DNA of 64,000 nt from Saksenaea vasiformis B4078. Lineage: Eukaryota > Mucoromycota > Mucoromycetes > Mucorales > Saksenaeaceae. The position numbers were made by a program, and so were the translations under genes. Below the pieces are notes generated by a model that was not told the DNA's origin, searched no databases, and worked only from the letters and a program-made list of their open reading frames with translations. Shown one piece after another: positions 11,840 to 25,913 of the stretch. Positions within the stretch are counted from its first letter, which is position 1. Every line of letters begins with the position of its first letter. The stretch spans positions 1 to 64,000 of the forward strand of contig JNDT01002257.1 of assembly GCA_000697055.1 (NCBI GenBank), read 5' to 3'.

Positions 11840-14603
11840 GGTTGTTTGAGGTAAAAAGAAAAGAGAAAAAAAGAAAAGAGAAGAGGAAGAAGCGATATTT
11901 TTTCTTGGCCGTCTATCACACGCCTTTTTTTAGTCTAAAGAGGCAGAACATTTAACCGAATAGGAACTTGACCCGAAGCGAGCTTCATTGAACTCATTAA
12001 GTGATTATTACTTGTACAAACTTGATATATAACAAATAAAAGAGGTGTATTTTATTTAAGAAAAACATATAGTTGATATCGCATTTGGAATGATAAACCA
12101 AAACACTGTGCGTTCCAAAAAGAAACATCGCTGCGCTTTCCTAATCCGGAGTCGCTCTTTCAAAAAAAGCTGCCGCAAACAGATCTTGGCGTGCCCTGTG
12201 AAAGTTTGAGCAACCATGTTGCCTTCCTTCTTCAGGTTACAAATTGTAATACAACTTTTCCATGGATGCAGATGAGAAATATCCATAATGGCATTCGTAG
12301 ACGATGGATTGTTAACAACCTGGTGCTTTCTGTCGAAGCAACCCTTGCAGAATGGCTTGCCGGCCTGAATCCTTGAAAATGTGCAACCATGAATAAAACG
12401 ACCGTTAGATGAAAAAGAAGACCCTAAGAAGGATATTTATGCAACTTATTTACCATCAAATCTTCAAAGCTTTGAGAGATATCTGCGTTTCAGCTTCGCT
12501 CAGCAGTTCGCAAATTGAGTTGGCAGTGAAGAAGTATGTAAATAGTCCATATAAAGCTAGAAATACAGGATTCTGAAGAAATATGCCTCAGAAAAACATT
12601 AAATCTATCACATGGGGAGAATTCTACAGGAAGAAACATCTAGGCAATGTTTGAGAAATGATGTAATAGGATCTATAATGAGAACGCAATTGATGTGAAC
12701 TGCAATCATATGCGCCTGCTTTAACAGTTGCTTCTAGATCAGGTTATGTCATCTGATTACAAATACATGTTTTTTTATCTTTTATTTCTTTCATAACGCA
12801 AACACCCGCTGGCTTTAGTAACTCTTGGCAGCTACTACAAGACATGAATGTGGGTACGTATAAAAACTGTGTGAGAGCTTAGACAAAATGTGGAATTTTT
12901 TTTCGCAATACCGTTACTTGACGCAAGCAGACGAGTATTGATTAGCTTTGATATCATACAAGAGCACTCTCTGCATCTTTCTTACTGAATGCAATGCCCC
13001 GGTTAAAAGTATTTCACTTTGGTCTTAAACCTTCTTTCGGGTCTGTTCAGACTGCCATTCTGTGCCACAACCTAGAATGTCTGCTCAGTGCAAAGTTCAT
13101 GTAAAGAAAATGTCAATGATTCACAACTACAAGTGAGACCCAGTGAATAAGCCCAAAACGATTCACATAAAGTATGAATAGAAAGAGCGTCCACTCTGTC
13201 AAAATATAAAACACATCCGATAGACCAAGCATTACTATTGTTTCCATTTTTTGCATTAAGATGCTCGAGTCAGTAGGGTGCGTATTCGACCGGTTGAACG
13301 TCTCTCGACACCAACATCACTTGTGACTTTTTTTAATAAGAGAACAGTGCTGTACTGTTTACGCTACTCTAAATAAATTATGCGTCCATGGAGAACCAAA
13401 TTAGCGCTGAGAGAAAAGTAAAATATACGGTCATTGGTTAATGAATTGGCAGCAAAATCATACGTTTACTTACATCATCATGGCCCTCGGTGGACGCATT
13501 ATATATTGGAGCAGCATAAAACGGCATTCATGGTTAGTAAATGAAAGATGTTTTGACGTCTTTTACTTACCCCCGAAGGGCACTCCTGCCATTCGACAGG
13601 GGCCAGCCCCGCACCGTAGGGGGTGGGGGCGGCGAGATTGGATCGGCACGGCAAGATGGCCGGCTATTGTGTTTAACGACCATGAGTCTGGACAATAGAC
13701 AAAAAGACATGAGGAATCCCATATGTATAATAAATTCCAGTACGTACCGGGGATGTAATAAAGAAAACAGAGCCAAAGAAAAAAAAGAATTCGTGCGTCC
13801 TTTTTAAATACGGATCATTTTGGGTGGAACTTGTCCTTATCGTGAAACATTTTTACTGCTTCCGGTGGGATCCTGGGAATACATCACTGAAGTACCCACA
13901 ATGCAAGACTCTGGTTATCCAGGCGCGAACTATTCCTTGGATTAACGCAAAACGGCTTACTCCTCAGCGCAAAGACGCATCACTTTCCGGTGCAAAAACT
14001 GTTCGGCTTAAACGCAATGTAATATTTATTTGATGCAAAGGCTCACTCAAAATCCTGTAATTGCTGCAAAGTTGTTCTCATTGGTAATGGCGCTAAAATC
14101 TTTTTGCGCGATTTTTGCTTTGGTTGTCCGTAATAGATCGGGCCATGGATAAGCTAAACAATTAACGATTAAAAATTGCATCCTTGGCTGCATAAACACT
14201 TTACTAGAAAACGGCAATTTGTACCTTGATGCATCCGCAATAATTTCTGAATAGGTGTACGGTGTCTCCTTTTTACCGTGCCATACGCCACGCAGTCTGT
14301 GAATCACGGACTCGAAACACACGTTGTACCTCCTTAGTAAACACAGACAAGTTCTACTGTGCATTTTCGTGTCACATTCGAACTAATCGCCAATGCATGC
14401 AGAGAATGCGATACGAGTGCTCGAATGGAAAGAACTAACTCGCATTGTGGGGTTTACCCAGTTACTGATATACCTTTCGAAAACTACGTCGTCAAATGTT
14501 GAACTACTGGCACAGCCTTATGTGGTTTGACGTCGGACATAGGCTTAGCATGAACCTTGTAGAACCAAAACGGCGCCTTTCCGAGTGATAAGTTGATGAA
14601 CCG
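11840..14603. other. Long gene-poor stretch
   Basis: No recognisable gene. Short frames (minus 12056-12286; plus 12191-12376 and 13441-13698; minus 13567-13776) lack splice partners and family features. A GC-rich patch at about 13,570-13,670 stands out from the AT-rich surroundings. A longer minus frame at 14047-14364 is listed separately. The final few hundred bases should carry the promoter of the MACPF-Sel1 gene, with a 3-codon upstream frame at 14596. Confidence 0.4.
14047..14364 (-). CDS. Unidentified open frame, 105 codons
   Basis: A stop-free minus-strand frame with balanced composition (for example GKKETPYTYSEIIADASRY), unlike the runs of Phe, Ser and Leu seen in shadow frames. No family is recognised. 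It lies alone, 240 bases from the divergent MACPF-Sel1 start, and could be a small gene, one exon of a larger gene or chance. The nearby ATG on this strand is at its 5' end. Confidence 0.25.
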   Translation of the reverse strand: MHSRTCLCLLRRYNVCFESVIHRLRGVWHGKKETPYTYSEIIADASRYKLPFSSKVFMQPRMQFLIVNCLAYPWPDLLRTTKAKIAQKDFSAITNENNFAAITGF

Positions 14604-17600
14604 ATGACGGACAAAATAATTCCTCTTCTTCCAGCTTCCAATGGATTCCTACCACGAAGAAAAAACTTTAGCGTTAAATGTAATGGATTTGCTTTTCAGA
14701 TCGTATTTGACTTACATTTTAAAAGAATGGCAAATATTCACCGTTTGACGTCGCTGATCGGTGCCTCTACGGTATTCATTTTGACGGATACACAGCCGAA
14801 CATCCCGCGTTGGAGTTTGAACATGGAAAAGACCACGTTTCCAATACCATCCGCAAATACTCCCCGGACGAACCCTTCATAGAATATACGTGTACAAAGA
14901 CTATCAGTACAGAGAATTTTATGAATGAGCTGCTTCTCGACGACAATTTCCACAATTTCTTTCCAAAAACATTCACCTATGATGTTGCTGCCGAAATTTA
15001 CTGCAGCTCACGTAACCATAACCAGTCGTCCGACACCATCAGCGCTACAGAGTATCTTGTTTCTTACGTTGCCAGCGCAGAAGTAAGATGCTCAAAAATT
15101 CTGAGATGAGTAATAGACGTAATGCACTTTTAATTAGGTACAACTGTCATCCCAAAACATCAAAGCGAATGCTGTTTTCAAGGAGGCTATCCAGGAGGCT
15201 TTGGAAAAACCAACAAACAAAAACAAGTACGAAGCCCTGCAAGCTGTGTTTGGACGCTTCGGTTACTACTACCCTTCAAAAGTTTTACTGGGTTCGATAC
15301 AAACTGCGAAAACATAGCATGAACTGATGGCTGTTTACGTTAGGTGGTGTGCTAACTTATGAGAAAGACAAATCAAAGATACAGACTCAGCATGCGTTAA
15401 ACTCACAGCAGAAAGAAATGCAGTCCAGCAGTGATGCAGCAGAATATGTCAAACGAGCTGTAAAAGACCATAAACGCTGGGAAGTCATAGGTGCTTTACC
15501 ACAAATGTATTCACGGTTGCTAAAATGCGGAATAGGGGGCGACGTCCCGTTATTCTTCGTAGATGGCCCGGGAGATTGGAAAGAAACCACCAGATTAAAT
15601 CCAGCCATTATTCAATTCAAGGACATGAAGCCGATGTACGACCTCCTAGAAGACAGCGAACGTGTTCAAGTGAAAGAGGTTTATGATGAATCATTTGCTG
15701 ACGACAACCGCGTGTACTATAATGTCCCACTGCAGTTCATGCCAAGCACGTTCAGCACCAATCAGCGCGAATCATATCTTTGCCAGTTTCCGTACCCGAA
15801 AGAATATGAAGGCATGAATCAGACAGCTACACAAGAAGGTAACTAAACAGATTTGTGCTTTGATTAAAATACATATTCTTTTATGCAACAGATCAAATAC
15901 TATGTTACGTGAATCCTAGAAAGATAACAAAAGATCTGTATGAGGATCGCATACATCCAACCATATTCAGTTTTGCAGCGCGGGCTGAAAATTATTTCCG
16001 TGGACCTGTAAAATATGGTGATAAAGTGTATTTGCAGTTACAATCAGCAGATCTTGGATATGCTACTGGAAAACGGTCTAGAAAGTTTTTGTCGTTGTCG
16101 CAGCCCTTGACGACGACAACTGATGGAAAAGAAGGAGGGAAACCTGGTTCACGAATACTATACTCAATAGTCAGTGCTGCTCAGTTGTCACCGTTATTAC
16201 TCCAAGAATGGTAAGTACCGTTCGACTTACGCATATTTGCTCTGTTACTCATAGAGATAAAAAAAAACCTAGGGAGATCATTCGATTCGTTGAAGACGAT
16301 GAATCCCCTGAGAAACCAGATGACCAAGATGTACAAAAAACGTTCAATGTAGATCCATGCGGCAAATATACTGATAGCTATATTAGAGTGGGGGACTGCA
16401 TAGCTTTGAAAAACGAGATAATTGATAGCAAAGGCAATCGATCTTCTGTTTACCTATGTGTAGCCCCACTCCAACACTTACAGGATATGACTATCTTTTC
16501 CCAGGAAGTGGTGAATCCTTTGTTATCATCGGCTTATGTGTCGTTACTCGCTGCCAGTAAACTATATAAGCAAAAGGTTATTGATACCTGCTGGCGCATC
16601 GGCCTGCAAGGAATGCGATCTGTCGAGCTTTCACGAGTCGAAGTAGGAAAAGCGTTAGCTGGTCATTGGAACAGGGGAATCCAGTTGGATGGCCAATTAA
16701 CGGATTCTATTGTATTCGATGCGGACAATCATGATCACAGCCTAGAATGTAGCACAGAAGACGCTGCTTCTGAACAAGAACTTGCTTTTATTCTCGAAAG
16801 GCTCCAAACCAAGAACGAAGTGTACGCCGAGCAAATGGACGATCTGGACGGGAGCGAAGACGATTTATGCCTGGACGCCATGTTCGATCTTTCTTTTCGA
16901 CCGCATTTAAGTCTCCATCAATCAGGACGCGCAGAAAGTCAGAGATCGACATGCATATCGCGCAAGCTAGTGATGTATGTATCATGGTATGAGGTGAGTT
17001 CGATAACAGTAAAGCGGAAATTGTCGCTATAATGAAGCATCCACGTTAGCTTTCTCTTCATGAAAATATCCGGGCAACTACTTCTTTCATTAACAATGTC
17101 GAGCGTGCTGTACGGCTTTCTCCTGATAAGCGAAAAGCTGAAGAGCTACAAAAGGTTTTTCAGACATGTGGCTATTTCTATCCCTCGTTGGTAGTACTTG
17201 GTAAGTAGTAGACGATTTATCCGTCAGTTTTCTGATAATCGTTATTGTAGGTGGCAGGGTCATAGTGGAGTGGAATGCAGAGCTTGAGCGAAGATACTTT
17301 GCAAAGACTGACGCATTACCGAATGACTCTGCTAGTAAAATAAAGCGAGCAGTGGAAGGCGCCATCAAGTCCGGTCAACGATACAAAATTATTGGTAAAG
17401 CAATCAGCTTTTCCGTAAACGTATGCATATAGTGACAATTGCCCCTCCATAGGTGGCGATCCATCTCTTCTACTTAATTCCTACGATCGCTCCTCATTGT
17501 CTCCATGTCTGCCCAACATCGAGCAGTGGATGGGATCTATCAAAGCAAATCCTATTATTATCCAACTCAAGCGACCTACTCCCTCGTATTATCTGTTGCC

Positions 17601-20193
17601 AAACCACTTGAAAGCAATTGTGGACACAATATTTAAACGCGCTATCCAGGAGCGGTTTTTGGAGCAAAGTATTTTCGATCATGCGAATCACATAAACCAC
17701 AAAGATGTGCAGATAATGTCAAAGTACAAATCTCTAAATTTTTCTGTCGAGCCCTTCCCACAACACAGGCTGTGGATACTGTATGCTAATGGTTTTGGAG
17801 TCGACGAGGACCATGTCAAAGCCTGTGAATATCTAGCAAAAGCTAGCGTAGATAATGATGCAGACGCGCAAAATAGCATTGGAATTATGTACATGAACGG
17901 GGAAGGTGTTCCCAAAGACTACGTAGAAGCGCACACGTGGTTTCAAAAGGCTGCAGATCAGCAAAGTATTGATGCGCAATTTCGATTTGGATGCTTGTAC
18001 GAAACTGGCAAAGGTGTAGCACAAGATCTCGTAAAAGCGTGCGAATGGTTCCATAAAGCGGCTGCCAAAAACAATGTCGATGCACAATATCATCTAGGAA
18101 GGATATACATATCTGGTGAAGGGGCTGATCAAGATCCCCTCAAGGGGTTGGAGTGGTTGAAACGAGCAGCCGATCAAAACAGTTCGAGTGCGCAATATCA
18201 GATTGGTATTATGTACCTATCCGGCGAAGGTGTAGAGCAAGACTATGTCAAAGCGCTGGAATGGATCAGAAAAGCGGTTGACCAAAACAATGTTGATGCA
18301 AAAAATTGTCTTGGTATTATGTACAACAGTGGTCAAGGCGTAGAAGAAAATCATATCACGGCTTTCGAATGGTTTCAAAAAGCAGCAGATGAAAACCATG
18401 CTCGAGCTCAATATAATCTTGGAGTCATGTACAGTAGTGGTAGAGGCACGGAGAAAAACTACAACAAGGCGTTCCAATGGTTCGAAAAATCGGCATATGT
18501 AGGAGATAGCGACGCGCAATACAGCGTTGGAACAATGTACATATGTGGTGAAGGTGTCGAACAAAATTGTGCTAAAGCGTTTGCATGGTTCAAAAAAGCA
18601 GCGGATCAAAACCACATTGAAGCACAGTACAACGTTGGATGTATGTATAGTAGAGGCACAGGTGTAAATCGAGACAACAGCGAGGCTTTTAGATGGTTTA
18701 CTAGAGCAGCAGGACAGCATCACATTGATGCGCAGTTCAACCTTGGACTTATCTACCGGGACGGCATCGGCGTTGAGACAGATTATGCTCAAGCATTCCA
18801 ATGGTTAAGATGCGCAGCTGATCAGAACGACGTTGCAGCGCAACAAATCGTAGGCAAAATGTATGCCAATGGTCAAGGCGTAGAGCAGAACCATACCAAG
18901 GCTTTCGAATGGTATAAGAAGGCAGCAGAGCAGTACAATGACGAAGCACAAATAAAATTGGGAGATATGCATAGGATGGGTCTTGGAACAGAGGAAGACC
19001 ACGCCAAAGCCATGGAGTGGTATAATAAAGCGGCTGAGCAGGGGAGCAAGGACGCGCAGGTCAGACTCGGAGATATGTACAGGTCCGGAAAATGCGTGAA
19101 TCAAAATTTCGCCGCCGCTTTCAAATGGTACAAGAAAGCTGCTGACCAAGGAGACGAAATCGCACAAATCAGCCTGGGAGACATGTATTCTTCCGGAGAA
19201 GGTGTAGATCGAGATTGCGGTAAAGCGGCAGAATGGTACAAAAAAGCCGCTGACCAGGGAAATGGGGAAGCACAAACCAAACTGAAGGATTTACATCGTA
19301 CCACACAAAGCGCAGGTTCCAGGCACGATTCACTGAATGAACACGCTAGACAAGGGGATGGGAACGCAGAGATTCAAATCGGGGATAATTATTGCATCGA
19401 CAAAGACGGTGACCAAGCAATCAAATGGTACAGGAAGGCAGCCAATCGCGGAAACGAGTTGGCGCAGATCAAACTTGGAGATATGTACGTTGATGGGAGG
19501 CTGGTCGAACAAAACGGAGCTAAGGCAATCGAATGGTACACAAAGGCGGTTAACCAAGGCAGCGAGTTAGCAACGATTAAACTTGGAGAAATATACAGCG
19601 AGGGAAAATGTGTCGATACGGATGGCATCAAAGCGGTCGAGTGGTATAAACGAGCGGCCGACCGAGGAAGTGAACTGGCACATATCAAACTTGGTGATAC
19701 GTACAGAGATGGGAAAGGTGTAGATAAGAATTGTGCCGAAGCACTCAAATGGTACAAGAAGGCGGCTAGTCAAGGAAGCAAACTGGCAGCAATCAAGCTT
19801 GGGGACATGTACAGCAATGGAGAATGTATCAACGACGATGACGATGAAACGACGGAAGTGTGTGAAAAAACGGGTGATAAGGATGACAGAGAGATACAGC
19901 TTAAATCTCGAGATACCTATCAAAAGCCGCAAGCTCCAGAGTCTAATCATAACGAAAGGATCAGAAGTTGCGAAAAGCCCGCTGATCGGAAACATGAACA
20001 CGCAAAAATTAGACCTGGTGATGCGGAGAGCCACCAAAAGCAGGCTGACAAAGAAAATGGCGAGACGGTTGGATGGTATAAAAAGATTGGGCGAAGATGT
20101 CAAAAGGCGCAAAGTAAACTCGAACAGATGTGCAGGTATGGAGGAAGTAGAAAAAAAAAAGCAAAGCTCATAAAAGAATATCAGCTAATATAA
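14604..20193 (+). CDS. MACPF-like / Sel1-repeat protein, about 1,716 residues (9 exons)
   Basis: One frame joins across eight introns: 14673-14725 (weak donor GTTAAA), 15083-15137, 15292-15343, 15839-15891, 16211-16272, 16994-17049, 17201-17250 and 17395-17452. This gives 1,716 residues in phase. The N-terminal half contains two related modules, each with a GYxYPSxVxLGG motif, then GGD and a W...P.IIQ.K segment: first at about 15,240-15,640, second at about 17,150-17,600. The pattern resembles MACPF-like domains of Mucoromycota and Glomeromycotina proteins; family membership is inferred, not proven. From about 17,770 to 19,830 come about 20 Sel1 repeats (AQxxLGxMYxxGxGV...AxEWYxKAA), which form an alpha-solenoid for protein binding. 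A charged Lys-rich tail follows to TAA at 20191-20193. There is no clear signal peptide. The function is unknown. A shorter, broken Sel1 relative lies at 48,730. The first exon junction is the least certain part. Confidence 0.75.
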
Positions 20194-21086
20194 TGCCATA
20201 CAACAGAAAAGGTCTGAAAACTCCATGGACCGTATTCTCACGACAGAGCGAGGGCAGCTACAAAAAAGCTAACTGATGCAAGAAATGCCAGCTCGGTTAC
20301 TGAAATTGAAAGTCTCAGGGGTTCCAGGCATGGTTTATTACGGTTCTTGCTAGGTTGTCGAGGCAAAAGCTTTACTGCTCATAATGGCTTCCGAAACCCA
20401 TTCCATTAGAGCGGCTGAGAAGTCTGAATTAACGTAATACTTCTATTCTCCCCGCTGAAAGATAATTATTACGAAACAATTCTGCATAAATGTAAATAAA
20501 TTACGCTGTTGTTGATCACTACTCTGTCCAAGTATGCTTATTCATATACAATTGCTATCTTGATTCTATGTACTTGCATCCGCTTCAGGGTATTACGCAC
20601 TGTTTCTGACAGTTTAGGGCCAGATAAAATTGGCCGGAGATTTCTTATGGGCCACAAGTTACACAGCCAGCAAGCTGCCTTAGACAAGCGTTCACACCAA
20701 GCCTTATCTTGAGCTATGCACCCACTATTAATATTTGGTCGCAACCATCTTTTATGGTCAACGTACTGGACTGCGGTTGTGGTAGGCAAGAAGATTGTTG
20801 TACAGTAGCGAGGAGCGGCAGAGACTTGCAATAGATTTTGTGCCGCAATTGTCCATATTCAAATAATGGCCATATTTAAGCTCTATTTTTTCACATGAAT
20901 CAATACATCTATTACAATCTTACCGTTGATTTTTTATTTTTTGGATGCGTTTGACCTCCACGAAAGGTAGTGAAGGTTAGGGAGTTCCGTGGCTTTTGCG
21001 CCTCTGTGACCATTTTTGCTGCTCCAGAAAATGTTCAAATGTTGAAAAAAAAAGAGACGATCTGCCCTTCTAAAAGTTGATCTATA
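20194..21086. other. Intergenic stretch before EBP2
   Basis: No gene seen. Short frames at 20509-20712 (+), 20538-20831 (-) and 20934-21218 (-) overlap in antisense or run into the EBP2 leader and show no family features. Confidence 0.4.
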
Positions 21087-22233
21087 ATGGCCGCTAAAAA
21101 AGCTGGAAAATCGGCGAAGGTTCGCAAGCAAGAGAAAGAACCCAAAGTGGAGAAGCGTGCAGAAGAACCAGAGGAGGTGGAAGAACCAGTAGAAGAAGCA
21201 CCTGAGGAGGAAGAACAAGAAGCGGAAGAAGAGGAAGTTATTCCCGAGGCGATTCCCTTGGAAGATCTCAGCGACAGTGACATTGACGATGAGGATGGCG
21301 ATTTGGTGACAGAGCAGCGTATAACCGTTAATAACGAGGTTTGTAAATCGTTATGCCTATGATAATGAATGTAGAAATGAACACGAGACAACTTGTTTAG
21401 GCAGCACTCACTCGTCTCGCCGACGATTTGAAATTGAAAGATCTGCCATGGATTGAAACCATGACAGTGACCTCCTCGAAACCTGTTGAAATTGCTGATG
21501 TTCACGATGACATGGCGCGCGAACTGGCTTTTTACCAGCAGGCTTTGGAGGCTGTTCACATTGCTCGGGAGAAAGTCAAGGAAGCAGGCGTACCATTCTC
21601 ACGTCCTGATGACTACTTTGCAGAGATGCTTAAGAGTGATGAACACATGGCCAAGGTTTGTATTTACCTCTTTTGGTAGATCGTCTGACTGACAGGATAT
21701 TTGCAGGTACGACAACGGCTGTTGGATCAAGCAGGCAAGGTCAAGGCTTCCGAAGATGCCAAGCGTCAGCGTGAACTCAAGAAGTTCGGAAAGAAGGTGC
21801 AAGTTGAGAAGCAGTTGGAGCGACAAAAACAAAAGACAGAAATGTTGGAAAAGGTCAAGCTGCTTAAGCGAAGTAAGTGAAACAATGTTTAGCTGTTACA
21901 TTTTGATATACTCATCTTTTATTAGAGCGAAAGGATGCTGGTGGCGAATTTACATTGGATGATGACTTCGATATTGAGTTAGATAACGCAGACTCGAGAA
22001 CGAAGCGAGCAAAACCCGAGAACCAGAAGAGCAAGAAACGTGTGATGAAGGATGCAAAGTATGGTCATGGTGGCAAGAAGCGACATTCCAAGTCCAATAC
22101 TGCGGAATCATCATCTGCATTGGGTGGATACAACAAGATGAAGGGTCGACCATTATATCTCGGCAAAGGTAAAGCCAAAGGAAGTCAGCGACCGGGCAAG
22201 GCAAAGCGACAGGCCATCAGAAACAAGAAATAA
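21087..22233 (+). CDS. EBP2: rRNA-processing protein EBP2 (4 exons)
   Basis: A nucleolar protein needed for maturation of 25S rRNA precursors and 60S subunit assembly. Exon 1 is 21087-21338, starting MAAKKAGKSAK. Exon 2 begins about 21401 with AALTRLADDLKLKDLPWIET. Exon 3 begins near 21708 with VRQRLLDQAGKVKASEDAK. Exon 4 ends with TAA at 22231-22233. Seen: a long acidic EEVEEPVEE tract, the conserved DLPWIE...F..D..RELAFYQQAL core, FSRPDDYFAEMLKSDEHM (a strong family signature), a basic coiled coil with KFGKKVQ, and a very basic tail with KDAKYGHGGKKR and RPGKAKR. Composition and length (about 310 residues) fit EBP2/EBNA1BP2. All introns are GT-AG and in phase. Confidence 0.95.
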
Positions 22234-23301
22234 ATCTTTTTTTTTTTAACATAAACCAGCATCTAATTTGTCATTTGTACTATCTTACATGTACATTCTT
22301 TTTTTTTATATATATATGCAACGACTTGAAATACATAACCATAGATAGACAAGTGATTCTATCCTTGTCATTTCAGGGTGAAGAGCACAGGATCATCATC
22401 GGAGGGACCGAGCGTAACACTGGATCCAGTTTACCTCTGTCAAGCTACTGCATGAGCGTCGATAAATAATATCATCACAGACAGACCAAGTTCCCGCATC
22501 AAATGAGGCGTAGAATTGAGCGTACAGAGATAAAGATGGCAGTGAATGCGCCGACTTGTCTTTCTAGTTAATTTACAAGCCATGACAAGTGAAACTAGTA
22601 TGTGTACGACCAACGATTATCTGTGTCACCCTATCCAGCATTCTTCCGGATGGTACGATCGTTATACAACTTGGCGATTAGAATTGTCCCACAGCGCGAC
22701 AACTGCCCATACTTAATTTAAAGCAAGCATGTAACCACTGTGGGTTGAACGGGGATAACGCCTTTGTGCTGATCATCACGCTTTGCATAGGATGCGTTTA
22801 GAGTTGCAGAAGCAAAGGAAACCTGATAGGGGACGGATTGACATCACTCATTCGGTATGTAGTCTCAAGTATTGGCAAGTGGTCAATAACGTGGTTACCG
22901 CAAAAGACAAGTGTTATTTCCTCCTAACGCGTGAAGCATACGCCAGAATATTTATGTCATACCATTGGGCGGGTTACTATTCTGACGTGAAAAACTTAAT
23001 GCAACCCGTACCAGAGTAAAGTACAAAAAAAGAACAAGGACGGACCCTTTTCTGTAGGATGCCGATCCATCCTTCCGAGTAAGAAAGGATACTGTTTCAT
23101 AGTCTACTTTGTTAAAACAGAGAGTATGATTCCGATTCAAAAGAGCTCGTGCACTTGTTAGAGCAAGTTGTTCCGATGTGTTTATTACAACGAAGGGCCT
23201 GAATCGGCGAAAGAAATGGAAAGCTTGCACGTGCGGGCGCTTTTTCTGTTGAGTCTGTTAGGATTCTTTCCTTTCATGAATTAGCGTAAGACGGCCCTGC
23301 C
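22234..23301. other. Intergenic stretch between EBP2 and alpha-tubulin
   Basis: About 1 kb with no supported gene. Short frames at 22275-22469, 22783-23019 (+) and 22952-23230 (-) have no splice context. The 3' flank of EBP2 has T-runs (22237-22246, 22300-22309). Pyrimidine tracts appear towards 23,330 in the tubulin promoter and leader. Confidence 0.4.
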
Positions 23302-23307
23302 TATAAA
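23302..23307 (+). promoter_or_regulatory. TATA box of the alpha-tubulin gene
   Basis: TATAAA in CCTATAAAAC lies 98 bases upstream of the start codon, followed by a pyrimidine-rich leader at 23,325-23,355. Position and context fit a TATA element of a strongly expressed fungal gene; it is inferred from sequence only. Confidence 0.5.
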
Positions 23308-23404
23308 ACATGCCACACATGTCTCCGCTCTTTTTTTTTCTTTTTTTTCTTTTAACGTTCACCCTAACTTTGGACTTTCCCCTTAAACACCCCATCACGA
23401 AATT

Positions 23405-24983
<1,579 letters not shown>

Positions 24984-25306
24984 ATAGTTTGCTCTCGCAT
25001 ACCAAATCAGAAATGAAATCCCTTTTTCTTTTTCTTTTACAGGATGTTGAAGAAATGTTTTACGTTAAGAATGAGTCTACATCCCTTCGACAGAAGTTCG
25101 TGCTCGGGAATAATTCATGCAATGCTAATCTTTGCGTCACTGCCTTTCTTTCATGTTTGAACTTTATCAGTCAAATGTAAAAGATGTTTCATGATAATGC
25201 GGTATTTCCCATCCCTGGGTGCTTTAAGAAGGTCAAACTCCTTTGTTTTTTCGCAATAAGTAATGGCATAATGTGCTTGTGTCTCCATGAGCTCACATCG
25301 TTCGGC
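24984..25306. other. 3' flank of alpha-tubulin
   Basis: About 320 bases between the tubulin stop and a TA-flanked MITE. Small open frames run through it (24989-25180, 25184-25396) without family features. Nothing else is seen. Confidence 0.4.
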
Positions 25307-25308
25307 TA

Positions 25309-25913
25309 CAGTGCGCCCTCTCTAATTTCAAGTCCTCCGTTCCCTGCAAAATGCTTGAAAATTCCGGGTTTTGATATTATAGAGGATGTGTCATAAAGTC
25401 TTCTGAGTATGAATTAAGCTATGGTGGATAAAGCTGTTCATCGAGATGAAGCAATCTCAGTGCTGGATGAACTTGTGGCAAGCATGAATTGTCACCTTCA
25501 GACTATCAAGCGGATTACAATGACAATACCCAATTTCGAGAGTGACTGCCGAGAAGAAGAATAAGACGTATTCACTGATACAAAGACAAGGAGATTGTGA
25601 ATGACGACACACATGACCTGCAGAAGGGAAACGTTGCATTCCACTTAAAGATCAATTGTTTCGCATTGACACAATGATAGATTTTCTTCATGAGGAGGTA
25701 TTACATCATATTTTGCAAAGGATCAATGCGATTAGTAAACCTTTGAGCACTAAACCCCCCCCCCCGATGAGAGATTCAACCTCCTTTTCAGGCTTGAACT
25801 TGATATTACAGAGGATTTTAAAATCTACAATGTTTTCTGGTGGTGGACCGAAGGTTTCTTGAAAAAACCGGGTTTTCAAATTATAGGGTCTTGGAATTAG
25901 AGAGGTTGCACCG
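25309..25913. mobile_element. 605-bp MITE with Tc1-mariner/pogo-like inverted ends
   Basis: The left end CAGTGCGCCCTCTCTAATTT (25309 onward) and the reverse complement of the right end, CGGTGCAACCTCTCTAATTC (from 25913), match at 20 of the first 24 positions. Both are flanked directly by TA (25307-25308 and 25914-25915), the target duplication of Tc1/mariner and pogo elements. Further in, both arms have a CCGGGTTTT motif. No transposase frame is present, so the element is non-autonomous. A C-run of about 13 sits at 25,757. The right end overlaps the last codons and stop of the minus-strand frame at 25,897. Confidence 0.75.

Noticed and set aside
16211..16272. Apparent frameshift at a run of nine A in the MACPF-Sel1 gene
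   Set aside because: Using the acceptor CCTAG at 16,272 in place of CATAG restores the frame (TGG then GAG), so it is an intron.
18217..20112. Long minus frames (194, 156 and 181 codons) opposite the Sel1 repeats
   Set aside because: Periodic antisense of the repeat, rich in Phe, Leu, Ser and Val; no independent features.
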